Assembly (NCBI GenBank): GCA_905182305.1
Contig: CAJJBB010000003.1
Span: forward strand, 124,001-188,000
Length of the DNA: 64,000 bases
Direction: 5' to 3'
Source of the DNA: Flavobacteria bacterium MS024-2A
GTDB taxonomy: Bacteria; Bacteroidota; Bacteroidia; Flavobacteriales; Flavobacteriaceae
The notes below the pieces were generated by a model that did no database searches, was not told the DNA's origin, and saw only the letters and a program-made list of their open reading frames with translations. This document shows, one piece after another, positions 32,275-39,687 of this stretch. How positions within the stretch are numbered: the first letter of the stretch is position 1; each line of letters opens with the position of its first letter. The position numbers were made by a program, and so were the translations under genes.

Positions 32275-33045
32275 TTAAAACTTTAGGTGTCTAATGGTTT
32301 CGCTATTATTGATGAGTTGCTTCAAGGCACTAATCCCAATTTCAATATGTCTTTTGTCAAATAATTTAGAATTTACCTCATCTTTTTCTTTAGACTTCAC
32401 TCCTTCAGGAACCATGGGTTGATCACTAACTAAAAGCAAGGCTCCTGTAGGAATTTGATTAAAAAATCCTACTGTAAATAAGGTTGCAGTTTCCATGTCA
32501 ATGGCATAAGCCCTAATGGCTTGTAGGTAATCTTTAAATTCGGCATCGTGTTCCCAAACCCTTCTGTTTGTAGTATAAACAGTGCCAGTCCAGTAATTCA
32601 ATTCATTTTCTCTAAGTGTCCTCGAAATCACCTTTTGAAGCGCGAAAGAGGGCATTGCAGGAACTTCTGGAGCAAAATAATCATCTGAAGTACCATCACC
32701 TCTAATGGCGCCAATTGGTAAAATTAAATCACCAATTTCATTTCTCTTTTTTAGGCCTCCACATTTTCCAAGAAATAAGACTGCTTCAGGATTAATTGCA
32801 ATCAATAAATCCATTATCAGTGCTGCATTAGGACTTCCAATACCAAAATTTATAATGGTAATGTTTTCAGCTGTTGAAGACCCCATCATACTACTTTCTC
32901 CTTCAATGGTAGAATTCATAATTTCAGAAAATTGTATAACGTATTTCTGAAAATTTGTAAGCAATATATAATCTCCAAATGAGTCTAGAGATTTCCCTGT
33001 ATAGCGGCTTAGCCAATCTTTTACTATTTTCTCTTTAGTATCCAT
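32275..33045 (-). CDS. amn: AMP nucleosidase
   Basis: 256 residues from ATG 33045 (MDTKEKIVKDWLSRYTG). Cleaves AMP to adenine and ribose 5-phosphate in purine salvage. It belongs to the nucleoside phosphorylase fold, with ITIINFGIGSPNAALIMDL, FLGKCGGLKK, IGDLILPIGAIRGDGTS and the ribose-binding AIDMETATLF. The short Bacteroidota form lacks the N-terminal regulatory domain of the E. coli enzyme. A longer start eight codons upstream exists but the internal ATG fits the family better. A -7-like TACATTTA on the minus strand lies at 33099-33106. It is followed by the DUF5916 gene on the same strand. Confidence 0.9.
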   Translation of the reverse strand: MDTKEKIVKDWLSRYTGKSLDSFGDYILLTNFQKYVIQFSEIMNSTIEGESSMMGSSTAENITIINFGIGSPNAALIMDLLIAINPEAVLFLGKCGGLKKRNEIGDLILPIGAIRGDGTSDDYFAPEVPAMPSFALQKVISRTLRENELNYWTGTVYTTNRRVWEHDAEFKDYLQAIRAYAIDMETATLFTVGFFNQIPTGALLLVSDQPMVPEGVKSKEKDEVNSKLFDKRHIEIGISALKQLINNSETIRHLKF

Positions 33046-33161
33046 AGGGTTATTTTTTTGAGTAAACATTTTATTATTTAGGAATGACTTCCTTACTGTA
33101 AATGTACTCTTCTATTAATAGTTCATAATTAAGCACCTTTCTAAGTTAGTTATAGAAGGAT

Positions 33162-33839
33162 TTAAAAGGTCAAAAGTTGTTCAAAAAAACCACCAATTTC
33201 TTTTTTACTGTCAACAAAATGGATTTCTAATATCCAGCTTCTAGAATCTCCGTTTTGATTAAGTGCTCTCATATCAACATGATTTTCTGGATGTATATAA
33301 TTGGTTTTAAGTTCGTTTTCTAAACTTTCATGAGGAAAATGTCCTATAAGGTGTCCAGCTATTTCACCCCCAAATTCCCAATCATATTTTTTGGCTAATT
33401 CGTGAGTATGCAAGTATAGTTCAGCTCCTGTAATTCGATTTCTAGACTCAAAGTATTCTTTTCCCTCCCACCATGCTTTCTCAATATCTTGGCTAAGTTT
33501 AGTTTTCAATGGATCATTTCCGATTACATAGGTTCGACCAAAATCAGCCTCCCATTCTTCGAAAACAGGGCCAAAATCAATAAATAAAATGTCATCTTTT
33601 TGAAGAGTAAGATTCTCTGGATTTTCATTATAAGGTTTTAAAGTGTTTTTCCCAGCTCTTACAATTCTTTTATGCCAATAAAGTTTTATACCGAATAATT
33701 CAAAGGCTAGATTGTAAATTTCAGTATTTATTTTTTTTTCAGTTTTCCCAGGAATTATTAGACCTCTTTTTTCAATTTCCTGAAAAAGTAAGAGAGCTTT
33801 TTTTTCTGCTTCAATTAGCTTTTTTGTAGAAGTATTCAT
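33162..33839 (-). CDS. Stand-alone M24 family metallopeptidase-like protein
   Basis: 225 residues with the pita-bread fold of aminopeptidase P/methionine aminopeptidase but no N-terminal creatinase-like domain. Candidate metal ligands are in LFIDFGPVF and EADFGRTY (two Asp), GHLIGHFPHE (His), WILEIHFVD (Glu) and IGGFFEQLL (Glu), so all five ligands appear present. Substrate is unknown; such small M24 proteins may cleave Xaa-Pro peptides or act on other small molecules. It is divergent from the PhzF-like gene with 48 bases between the starts and lies upstream of amn on the same strand. Confidence 0.8.
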   Translation of the reverse strand: MNTSTKKLIEAEKKALLLFQEIEKRGLIIPGKTEKKINTEIYNLAFELFGIKLYWHKRIVRAGKNTLKPYNENPENLTLQKDDILFIDFGPVFEEWEADFGRTYVIGNDPLKTKLSQDIEKAWWEGKEYFESRNRITGAELYLHTHELAKKYDWEFGGEIAGHLIGHFPHESLENELKTNYIHPENHVDMRALNQNGDSRSWILEIHFVDSKKEIGGFFEQLLTF

Positions 33840-33858
33840 TCATCTAAGTTATTATAAA

Positions 33859-33866
33859 TACATTTA
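33859..33866 (+). promoter_or_regulatory. Candidate -7 box of the PhzF-family gene
   Basis: TACATTTA matches TAnnTTTG except for the last base, 21 bases before ATG 33888. Confidence 0.35.
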
Positions 33867-33887
33867 TAAAAAATAACTAAAATAAAC

Positions 33888-34676
33888 ATGGAACTATCAC
33901 TGTATCAAATTGATGCCTTTACAGATGATCTTTTTTCAGGAAATCCTGCGTGTGTAGTCCCTTTAACCAAAATGCTACCTGATACTCTTTTGTTAAAAAT
34001 TGCACAGGAAAATGCCGTTGCAGAAACTGCTTTTTTTTTGATTAAAGACCAAAAAATATTTTTGAGATGGTTTACACCAGAAGTTGAAATGGACCTGTGT
34101 GGTCATGCGACTCTGGCAACAGCTCATTGTCTTAAAACCATATTAAAGTATTCTGGAAATATTTTTCAATTTGAAACCTTGAGTGGGATTTTAGTTGTTG
34201 AATTTAAGGATGGCTTATACCATCTTAATTTTCCTTCTCGAATGCCAAAAAAGATAAAACTTCCTTCATTACTTCAACAGTCAATAAATATATCTCCAGT
34301 TTACGTTTTTAAAGCAAGAGATTATGTTTTAATTTATGATTCAGAATATGATATAAAAAACATAACCATTAACCGAGTCCTTTTTGACCAGCTAAGTTTG
34401 GGTGCAGGGGGTGTTATTGTTACATCAGAAGGAGATTCTTGTGATTTTGTTTCACGATTTTTCACACCTAAAGCTTCTATATTAGAAGATCCAGTTACAG
34501 GTTCTGCTCATTGTTCTCTTATTCCATTTTGGGCAGATCGACTAAAAAAACAAAAGATGCTAGCAAAACAGTTATCTTCAAGAGGAGGAACATTATACTG
34601 TCAAAATCTTGGTGAGCGTGTCCTTATTAGCGGGAAAGCAATAACATACTCTAAGGGAAGTTTTGTTATTAAATAA
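33888..34676 (+). CDS. PhzF family isomerase-like protein
   Basis: 262 residues with the two-lobed diaminopimelate-epimerase-like fold of the PhzF family. It shows YQIDAFTDDLFSGNPACVV, the catalytic Glu in NAVAETAFF (about residue 47), DLCGHATLATAH and EDPVTGSAHCSLIPFW. No phenazine genes are nearby, so the founding function does not apply, and the substrate is unknown. A free-standing gene: divergent from the M24 gene and convergent with the small zinc-ribbon gene 18 bases downstream. Confidence 0.9.
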   Translation: MELSLYQIDAFTDDLFSGNPACVVPLTKMLPDTLLLKIAQENAVAETAFFLIKDQKIFLRWFTPEVEMDLCGHATLATAHCLKTILKYSGNIFQFETLSGILVVEFKDGLYHLNFPSRMPKKIKLPSLLQQSINISPVYVFKARDYVLIYDSEYDIKNITINRVLFDQLSLGAGGVIVTSEGDSCDFVSRFFTPKASILEDPVTGSAHCSLIPFWADRLKKQKMLAKQLSSRGGTLYCQNLGERVLISGKAITYSKGSFVIK

Positions 34677-34694
34677 AAAGTCAAAGTTTCGTTG

Positions 34695-34904
34695 CTATTT
34701 TTTAGTTTTACAAATTTTACATTTGTGATCAATACCATCAATCTCCACTTTGTTTTTGTAATATTCACTCAAGGGTTTAAATACCTTACAATTACTACAT
34801 ATTACTTCTGTAAGCGTCCCTTGATCATCAAACTTCCTTCTGCTTAAATATAAAGGAGTTTTTTTACTGTAGGCTTCGATTTTTTTTTTGTCTTCTTCGT
34901 TCAT
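34695..34904 (-). CDS. Small zinc-ribbon-like protein of unknown function
   Basis: 69 residues, highly charged at the N terminus (MNEEDKKKIEAYSKKTP). Two CxxC knuckles (ICSNCKVF and HKCKICKTKK) would bind one zinc ion. The segment FKPLSEYYKNKVEIDG between them is like the small HNH/zinc-ribbon proteins that read 'F.....FY.....DG....C..C', but the catalytic residues of an HNH nuclease are not clear. The family is not assigned. It has the same orientation as the VF530-type gene upstream. Confidence 0.65.
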   Translation of the reverse strand: MNEEDKKKIEAYSKKTPLYLSRRKFDDQGTLTEVICSNCKVFKPLSEYYKNKVEIDGIDHKCKICKTKK

Positions 34905-34951
34905 TATGTAAGTGCTTCTAAAATTCTAATTTACAATATAACCTTGGTGTA

Positions 34952-35206
34952 CTATAAGGTTCTTTTTGTTTTGTTTTGAGTGTCAAGGTATAATTTAATC
35001 ACCTTTTCTTTTGCCCAGGGTGTTCTCCTGAGAAAAGCTAAGCTTGAATTAATGGAGGGGTCACTTTTAAAACAATTAATATTAATTTTAAGTGCTAATT
35101 TTTCCCACCCGTATTGAGCTAATAGTGTTAAGAGAATTGTTTTTAAGGTAATTCCATGTAAAGGATTGTTTGGTTGTTCTCTTTGCAAGGGGGATTGTTT
35201 ACTCAT
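34952..35206 (-). CDS. VF530 family (DUF2132) small DNA-binding-type protein
   Basis: 84 residues. The core NNPLHGITLKTIL, YGWEKLALKININCF and LAFLRRTPWAKEKVIKLYL is the full signature of the VF530/DUF2132 family, whose structural prototype has a double-helical fold proposed to bind DNA. The physiological role is unknown. ATG 35206 gives a typical short N-terminal extension. Confidence 0.85.
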   Translation of the reverse strand: MSKQSPLQREQPNNPLHGITLKTILLTLLAQYGWEKLALKININCFKSDPSINSSLAFLRRTPWAKEKVIKLYLDTQNKTKRTL

Positions 35207-35299
35207 AGTTAAAAGATGTAAAAGTAACCTATTTGAAATGGATTGCTATTTGAGTAAAAGTTCTGAAAAAACAACCTTAATAGTTTTTTTTATTAAACG

Positions 35300-35438
35300 T
35301 CATTTATGACCAAGATGAATATGATTTCTCGATTGTTTTAGACGAGCGTCTCGTATTCTAAACCACCGTGTCTCGAGAAGATCGGTTGGTACGCTAAATG
35401 CGTTCTTGATACAATATAAAGGTAAAGAAAAAATCACA
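35300..35438 (-). other. GC-richer island in the intergenic gap, with a short start-poor open frame
   Basis: The 337-base gap between the VF530 gene and the SDR gene holds no convincing gene. Bases 35341-35400 contain 30 G/C of 60, clearly above the AT-rich background. The stretch includes the inverted repeat AGACG-AG-CGTCT (35340-35351) and the 8-bp palindrome TCTCGAGA. On the minus strand a frame of about 45 codons (possible GTG start, stop at 35300) encodes KNAFSVPTDLLETRWFRIRD and more; I do not recognise it. It could be a gene remnant or a dispersed repeat. Confidence 0.4.
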
Positions 35439-35511
35439 AATCCCAGAACTTACTGAATAAAATATTCCTGTTAGGACCATTAAAAGAAAACGCCACTAAA
35501 CTTTAGTGGCG
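35439..35511. repeat. Intergenic element, copy 1 (with terminator)
   Basis: Contains AATCCCAGAACTTACTGAA (35439-35457) and, after a variable spacer, TAAAAGAAAACG followed by a perfect hairpin CGCCACTAAA/TTTAGTGGCG. Copy 2 is at 37075-37140 on the other side of the SDR/HxlR pair, in the same orientation. A diverged copy 3 is at 48230-48300. Confidence 0.7.
35481..35511 (-). terminator. Intrinsic terminator of the SDR gene
   Basis: On the minus strand a 10-bp perfect stem (CGCCACTAAA with TTTAGTGGCG) is followed by TTTTCTTTTA. It lies 33 bases after the SDR stop codon, as expected of a Rho-independent terminator. Confidence 0.8.
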
Positions 35512-35543
35512 AATTTATAAAAGCATAAAAAAAATAAAATATG

Positions 35544-36557
35544 CTAAGCAAATGATTCTATTGATTTAATAGTATCCAAAACAGTTTTTTCTAAACTAAT
35601 TGGCTTCCAATTGAATGTTTCCATTGTTGAGGAAACATCACCATCGTATGTTTTACCAATAAAAGTCTTCATACTTCGAGCTTCTCTATCAAAATTACCA
35701 ATAAAATTTAGTAAAAAATTTGGAGCTAATCTTGTACTTATCTTATCATATCCATTGGATTTTATATACTGGGCAATTTCCTGAAACTTGTGAGCTTTCT
35801 CAGTTGCTACAATAAAACGTTTTCCATTAGAATTTTCATTTTCAAGTGCTAAAACATGGATTTTAGCAATGTCTCGAACATCAGACATGTTAATTGCAGC
35901 CTGAGCAACCATTGGCATTTTCCCTGACATTATTTGCTTAAACATACCCATAGAAGCTCCTGATAAGTCACCCGAGAGAGTTGGGCCATAAACAGGACCT
36001 GGATTCACAACAGAAAGTTCCATTGGTTTAGCATCAGTTTGAGCACGAATAAAGTCCCAAGCAGCTTGCTCAGCTAAGGTTTTACTTTTTGCATAAGCAT
36101 TTACATTTTTAGCATTAACATTCGTCCAAGACTCGAAGTTAATATCGATTGATTTGTCGGCATCTTCTAACATAGAGACCATCGAAGAAGTAAGGACAAC
36201 ACGCTTAATACCTGCTTTTTTCGCTGCCTTTAAGGCTCTAATTGTGCCATCAACAGCAGGTCTAATATATTCATTTTCGTCTTTTGGCTCTAAAATGATA
36301 AACGGAGAAGCCACATGCAATACAAACTCACATCCTTTCATTGCATCATCCCAGCCGTCATCACTTAGAAGGTCCAACTCACAAAACTCCAAATTATCTT
36401 TTGGGTCTACTTCCTTTTTAATTACGGCAATAACTTTTTCTGATTTTGAAAGACTTCTTACGGAACCACGAACAGAATATCCATTCTTCAATAGCTCCAC
36501 AGCACAATGATTACCTATATATCCCGAAATACCCGTTAACAATACTTTTTTATTCAT
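35544..36557 (-). CDS. Extended SDR, NAD(P)-dependent epimerase/dihydroflavonol-reductase-like
   Basis: 337 residues. Rossmann motif TGISGYIGNH at the N terminus, LDLLSDDGWDDA (adenine-side Asp), VLHVASPF, and the catalytic YAKSK (about residue 155) preceded by the Ser of LTSSMVS. The sequence VNPGPVYGPTLSGD is typical of aldehyde or ketone reductases related to dihydroflavonol 4-reductase. The substrate is not known. It is divergently transcribed from an HxlR regulator with 91 bases between the starts, an arrangement in which the regulator usually controls the enzyme gene. A terminator follows, so it is monocistronic. Confidence 0.9.
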   Translation of the reverse strand: MNKKVLLTGISGYIGNHCAVELLKNGYSVRGSVRSLSKSEKVIAVIKKEVDPKDNLEFCELDLLSDDGWDDAMKGCEFVLHVASPFIILEPKDENEYIRPAVDGTIRALKAAKKAGIKRVVLTSSMVSMLEDADKSIDINFESWTNVNAKNVNAYAKSKTLAEQAAWDFIRAQTDAKPMELSVVNPGPVYGPTLSGDLSGASMGMFKQIMSGKMPMVAQAAINMSDVRDIAKIHVLALENENSNGKRFIVATEKAHKFQEIAQYIKSNGYDKISTRLAPNFLLNFIGNFDREARSMKTFIGKTYDGDVSSTMETFNWKPISLEKTVLDTIKSIESFA

Positions 36558-36617
36558 TTGATAGTTTATTTATTATTACTTTTGTTTTGATAGTAAAGAT
36601 AAGATAAATAACTATTG

Positions 36618-36631
36618 TTTTACTAGTAAAA
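36618..36631. promoter_or_regulatory. Palindromic candidate operator between the SDR gene and hxlR-type regulator
   Basis: A perfect 14-bp palindrome TTTTACTAGTAAAA lies 17 bases before the regulator ATG. A related half-site TAGTAAAG occurs at about 36591 nearer the SDR gene. Symmetric sites in the divergent intergenic region are typical for HxlR dimers; binding here is inferred. Confidence 0.5.
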
Positions 36632-36648
36632 TTTAGTTTAAAAAAATT

Positions 36649-37065
36649 ATGTCATTTTTAGATAAGATTTTTAGGTGTGATTGTCCTGTAACTTCAGCAT
36701 TAGATGTTGTTGGAGATAAATGGACCCTTGTTATCATAAAACTAATGCTACTTGAGCACAAAAAAACATTCAAAGATTTTTATGAGAGTGACGAGTCTAT
36801 AGCACCAAATATTTTGTCAGCTCGTTTAAAAACTTTATTGAAAACTGGATTTATAACTAAAGTAAATCATCCAGATAACAAGAAAACTTTTATATACAAT
36901 CTGACTGAAAAAGGACTTTCATTAACTCCAGTTATTACTGAATTAGCTAGGTGGAGTCATAATAATGTCAGGGAAAGTGATATTTATATGCTTAATATGA
37001 ATGTTAATAATAAGAGTAAATTAAATCAACAAATTATTGATAAATACAAAGAAATACTACTTTAG
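36649..37065 (+). CDS. HxlR family transcriptional regulator
   Basis: 138-residue winged-helix protein. The family signature is complete: CPVTSALDVVGDKWTLVII, then IAPNILSARLKTLLKTGFITK and YNLTEKGLSLTPVITELARW. Two Cys in RCDCPV near residue 11 match the position of redox- or aldehyde-sensing cysteines in HxlR-type regulators such as HypR and YodB. Its divergent partner is an SDR, which suggests that it responds to reactive carbonyls or electrophiles; this is inference. ATG 36649 is well placed. The C-terminal 30 residues are polar and variable. Confidence 0.93.
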   Translation: MSFLDKIFRCDCPVTSALDVVGDKWTLVIIKLMLLEHKKTFKDFYESDESIAPNILSARLKTLLKTGFITKVNHPDNKKTFIYNLTEKGLSLTPVITELARWSHNNVRESDIYMLNMNVNNKSKLNQQIIDKYKEILL

Positions 37066-37074
37066 AGTGTATTG

Positions 37075-37140
37075 TAATCCCAGAACTTACTGAAGATGAT
37101 ATGCCTGGAGTTTAAAAGAAAACGTTATTAAAGTAATGTG
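37075..37140. repeat. Intergenic element, copy 2
   Basis: AATCCCAGAACTTACTGAA at 37076-37094, a spacer, then TAAAAGAAAACG (37112-37124 region) followed by a weak hairpin (TTATTAAAGTAAT). Same order and orientation as copy 1. On the minus strand the T-rich TTTTCTTTTA follows the hairpin, so it could terminate the rseP transcript. The 194-base gap to rseP holds nothing else recognised. Confidence 0.6.
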
Positions 37141-37258
37141 CTGAGATAAACTACAGCTGCGGTAATTAGAGTATTATAATTACATAAAAAACACCAGCTA
37201 AGTTTGATTCTTTCGTTTCCTTGTTGTAAATAAAGTCTTTGAGTTTCACAATAATTGA

Positions 37259-38575
37259 TTAATTAAATATTGCCCTAAACAAATCATTTCCATTAGCATA
37301 AAGAACTAGAGCCATTAATAGGAAAAAGCCAAACATTTGAGCATACTCCATAAACTTATCATTTGGTTTGCGTCCTGTGACTATCTCATAAGCTAAAAAC
37401 ATAACATGACCTCCATCTAGTGCAGGTATGGGCAGAATATTCATAAATGCTAAAATTATAGATATTAAGGCAGTACTAGACCAGAACCCTTTCCAGTTCC
37501 AAGTGCCTGGGAACATATTTCCAATAGCACCAAAGCCACCTAATTGAGAAGCGCCTTTTTTTGTAAATATATATTGAAATTGTGACACATAATCATACAG
37601 CGTCCAGTAACCATAATCAAAACCTTCAATAATACTTTCATCTAAGCTTAATTTTTCATTAGTGTACTTAATAGAATCTGTTCTTGGATAAACCCCTAAT
37701 ATTCCCTCTGGAGTATTAATTTCTAAAGATTGCATCATTTGATCTCTCTCTATTACAACACTAAGAGTTAGTTGTTTTTTCTCTTCCATTAGCTCTTGAA
37801 AATCACCCCAATGAACAATAGACTTTTCATTTACTGACACCAAACGATCATTATATTGAAGACCAGAGACGTCTGCGGGAGAGTTGGGCGTGATACTGTC
37901 TATAAGTGCAGGAAATAAGGGAGTAAATGGCCTCATTTCTCCGGTTTCAAACATTTTCTGACCAATACTTTCAGGGATATTTATAACCTTAATGGCTCCA
38001 GAAGCGCTTTTTACAGTTATCTTTTTGAGGGGTCTTAAAAATAATTGACGGTTAATGTCCATAACATTATCTAATATTTTTCCATCAATGGAAACCAGTT
38101 GGTCTCCTTCTTCAAAACCTATTTCTTGAGCTACAGGTGAGGGTTGAAATCCTAGAGGAAGTTCCTCGGTTGTTAGAGTATTTTTACCCCAAACAAACAA
38201 AATCATCATGTAAATGAGGAACCCTAAAATTAAATTCACTGTTACGCCACCAAGCATAATAATGAGGCGTTGCCATGCTGGCTTTGCACGAAACTCCCAT
38301 TCTTGTGCAGGTTGTTTCATTTGTTCGGTGTCCATACTTTCGTCAATCATTCCGGATATTTTTACATATCCACCCAAAGGTAACCAGCCAATTCCATAAG
38401 TGGTATCACCTATTTTCTTTTTGAACAAAGCAAATTTTACATCAAAAAACAAAAAGAATTTTTCAACTCTAGTCTTAAATATTCTTGCTGGTATAAAATG
38501 GCCTAATTCATGAAGAACAATTAATAAGGACAAACTCATTAATAACTGAATGGCTTTTATAAAAAAAGGGCTCAT
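37259..38575 (-). CDS. rseP: Site-2 protease family membrane metalloprotease RseP
   Basis: 438 residues, the normal length. Zinc-binding HELGH in the first membrane helix (LHELGHFIPAR), a conserved YGIGWLPLGGYVKI segment, two PDZ-like domains (DQLVSIDGKIL; PADVSGLQYNDRLVSVN) and the C-terminal catalytic NILPIPALDGGHV. It cleaves membrane-spanning anti-sigma factors in the intramembrane step of regulated proteolysis. No Dxr or anti-sigma gene is adjacent. ATG 38575. It is divergent from the SCO gene across 136 bases. Confidence 0.95.
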   Translation of the reverse strand: MSPFFIKAIQLLMSLSLLIVLHELGHFIPARIFKTRVEKFFLFFDVKFALFKKKIGDTTYGIGWLPLGGYVKISGMIDESMDTEQMKQPAQEWEFRAKPAWQRLIIMLGGVTVNLILGFLIYMMILFVWGKNTLTTEELPLGFQPSPVAQEIGFEEGDQLVSIDGKILDNVMDINRQLFLRPLKKITVKSASGAIKVINIPESIGQKMFETGEMRPFTPLFPALIDSITPNSPADVSGLQYNDRLVSVNEKSIVHWGDFQELMEEKKQLTLSVVIERDQMMQSLEINTPEGILGVYPRTDSIKYTNEKLSLDESIIEGFDYGYWTLYDYVSQFQYIFTKKGASQLGGFGAIGNMFPGTWNWKGFWSSTALISIILAFMNILPIPALDGGHVMFLAYEIVTGRKPNDKFMEYAQMFGFFLLMALVLYANGNDLFRAIFN

Positions 38576-38687
38576 AGCTAAATTTTAATTCCTACAAAAG
38601 TAGCATAATAGCATTCATAATAAAATTACTGCTACGATAATTAAGATTCTTTTAAGGTTCTTTATAGATTATCGATTTTAAAACCCC

Positions 38688-38695
38688 TAAATTTG
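38688..38695 (+). promoter_or_regulatory. -7 box of the SCO gene
   Basis: TAAATTTG fits TAnnTTTG and lies 16 bases before ATG 38712, implying a very short leader. Confidence 0.5.
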
Positions 38696-38711
38696 TTATA
38701 TATCAAGGGAT

Positions 38712-39416
38712 ATGCAGTTTTTTATTAAAAAATATAAAATATTTTTAAGGGTCTTATTTGTAATCTCTACAATTATTCTTGCCCTTTTTTATGGCGCTTT
38801 AAAACCAAAAAAAGTGCTTCCTATCTATCAACCTTCAATGGTTAATTATGAACTCGTGGATAGCACTCTTCAGCATGTGAAAAAATATCATAAAATTGCA
38901 CCATTCTCTTTTGAAAATCAAAATGGTAAAACCATAACTCAGGATGATTATGAAGGGAAAATATACATTGCTGATTTTTTCTTTACAACCTGCCCTAGTA
39001 TTTGCCCAAAAATGACAGCTAACATGCTGGGTATTCAAGAAGAAATTTTAAACGATTCGAATGTTATGCTACTCTCTTATAGTGTAACTCCCAAAATTGA
39101 TTCTGTTCCACAACTTAAAAAGTATGCCATAGAAAAAGGGGTAAACGATGAAAAATGGAATTTGCTTACTGGGAATAAAAAAGAAATATACACCATGGCA
39201 AGAAAGTCATATTTGGTAGTCAAAGAAGATGGCGATGGTGGACCTTATGATATGATTCACACAGAAAATTTCATTTTGGTAGATCCTAAAAAAAGAATAC
39301 GTGGTTTTTATGACGGGACAGATACTCTTGCAATGAGTGAATTGCTTCTTGATTTAGAAATTCTTCAAGATGAATTTTTTCCAAGTAATTTTTTTGGAAT
39401 ATCATTTTTTCAGTGA
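38712..39416 (+). CDS. SCO1/SenC family copper chaperone-like protein
   Basis: 234 residues. An N-terminal membrane anchor (VLFVISTIILALFYGAL) is followed by a periplasmic thioredoxin-like domain with the copper-binding CxxxC in TTCPSICPKM (about residue 95) and the third ligand His in DMIHTENFILVDP. SCO proteins deliver copper to, or reduce thiols of, the CuA site of cytochrome c oxidase. No oxidase genes are visible here. It is followed by the feo operon, whose -7 box lies just downstream of the stop. Confidence 0.93.
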   Translation: MQFFIKKYKIFLRVLFVISTIILALFYGALKPKKVLPIYQPSMVNYELVDSTLQHVKKYHKIAPFSFENQNGKTITQDDYEGKIYIADFFFTTCPSICPKMTANMLGIQEEILNDSNVMLLSYSVTPKIDSVPQLKKYAIEKGVNDEKWNLLTGNKKEIYTMARKSYLVVKEDGDGGPYDMIHTENFILVDPKKRIRGFYDGTDTLAMSELLLDLEILQDEFFPSNFFGISFFQ

Positions 39417-39426
39417 GTTATTTCAT

Positions 39427-39434
39427 TACTTTTG
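39427..39434 (+). promoter_or_regulatory. -7 box of the feo operon
   Basis: TACTTTTG fits TAnnTTTG and lies 22 bases before the feoA ATG. A Fur-type inverted repeat was not evident. Confidence 0.5.
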
Positions 39435-39456
39435 TTCTTTAAAATGATTCTAAATA

Positions 39457-39684
39457 ATGATTTCATTAGATCAATTAGAGAAAGGTGTAGTTGCAGAAAT
39501 CGAGCATATTGAAACTGATTTTCTGCCACTAAAACTAATAGAAATGGGCTGTTTACCAGGGAATGAAATTACTCTGATACAAAAAGCACCCTTAAATGAT
39601 CCATTGTATCTTAAAATCGATGAATCACATCTAGCCATCCGAAAAGAGACGGCTCAGCATATTTTCGTTCGATTGAAAAAGTAA
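39457..39684 (+). CDS. feoA: Ferrous iron transport protein A
   Basis: 75-residue SH3-like protein of the FeoA family (LIEMGCLPGNEITLIQKAPLNDPLYLKI, given in part: MGCLPGNEITLI). It acts with FeoB in Fe2+ uptake, probably by modulating its GTPase. It is directly upstream of feoB with a three-base gap. Length and the C-terminal IRKETAQHIFV are normal. Confidence 0.93.
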   Translation: MISLDQLEKGVVAEIEHIETDFLPLKLIEMGCLPGNEITLIQKAPLNDPLYLKIDESHLAIRKETAQHIFVRLKK

Positions 39685-39687
39685 ATC

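Noticed and set aside
33888-34676. Phenazine biosynthesis locus suggested by the PhzF-family gene
   Set aside because: No other phz genes are in the window, and PhzF-like proteins are widespread without phenazine synthesis.
36154-36510. 118-residue plus-strand frame within the SDR gene
   Set aside because: It is antisense to a strongly conserved SDR sequence, without motifs of its own.
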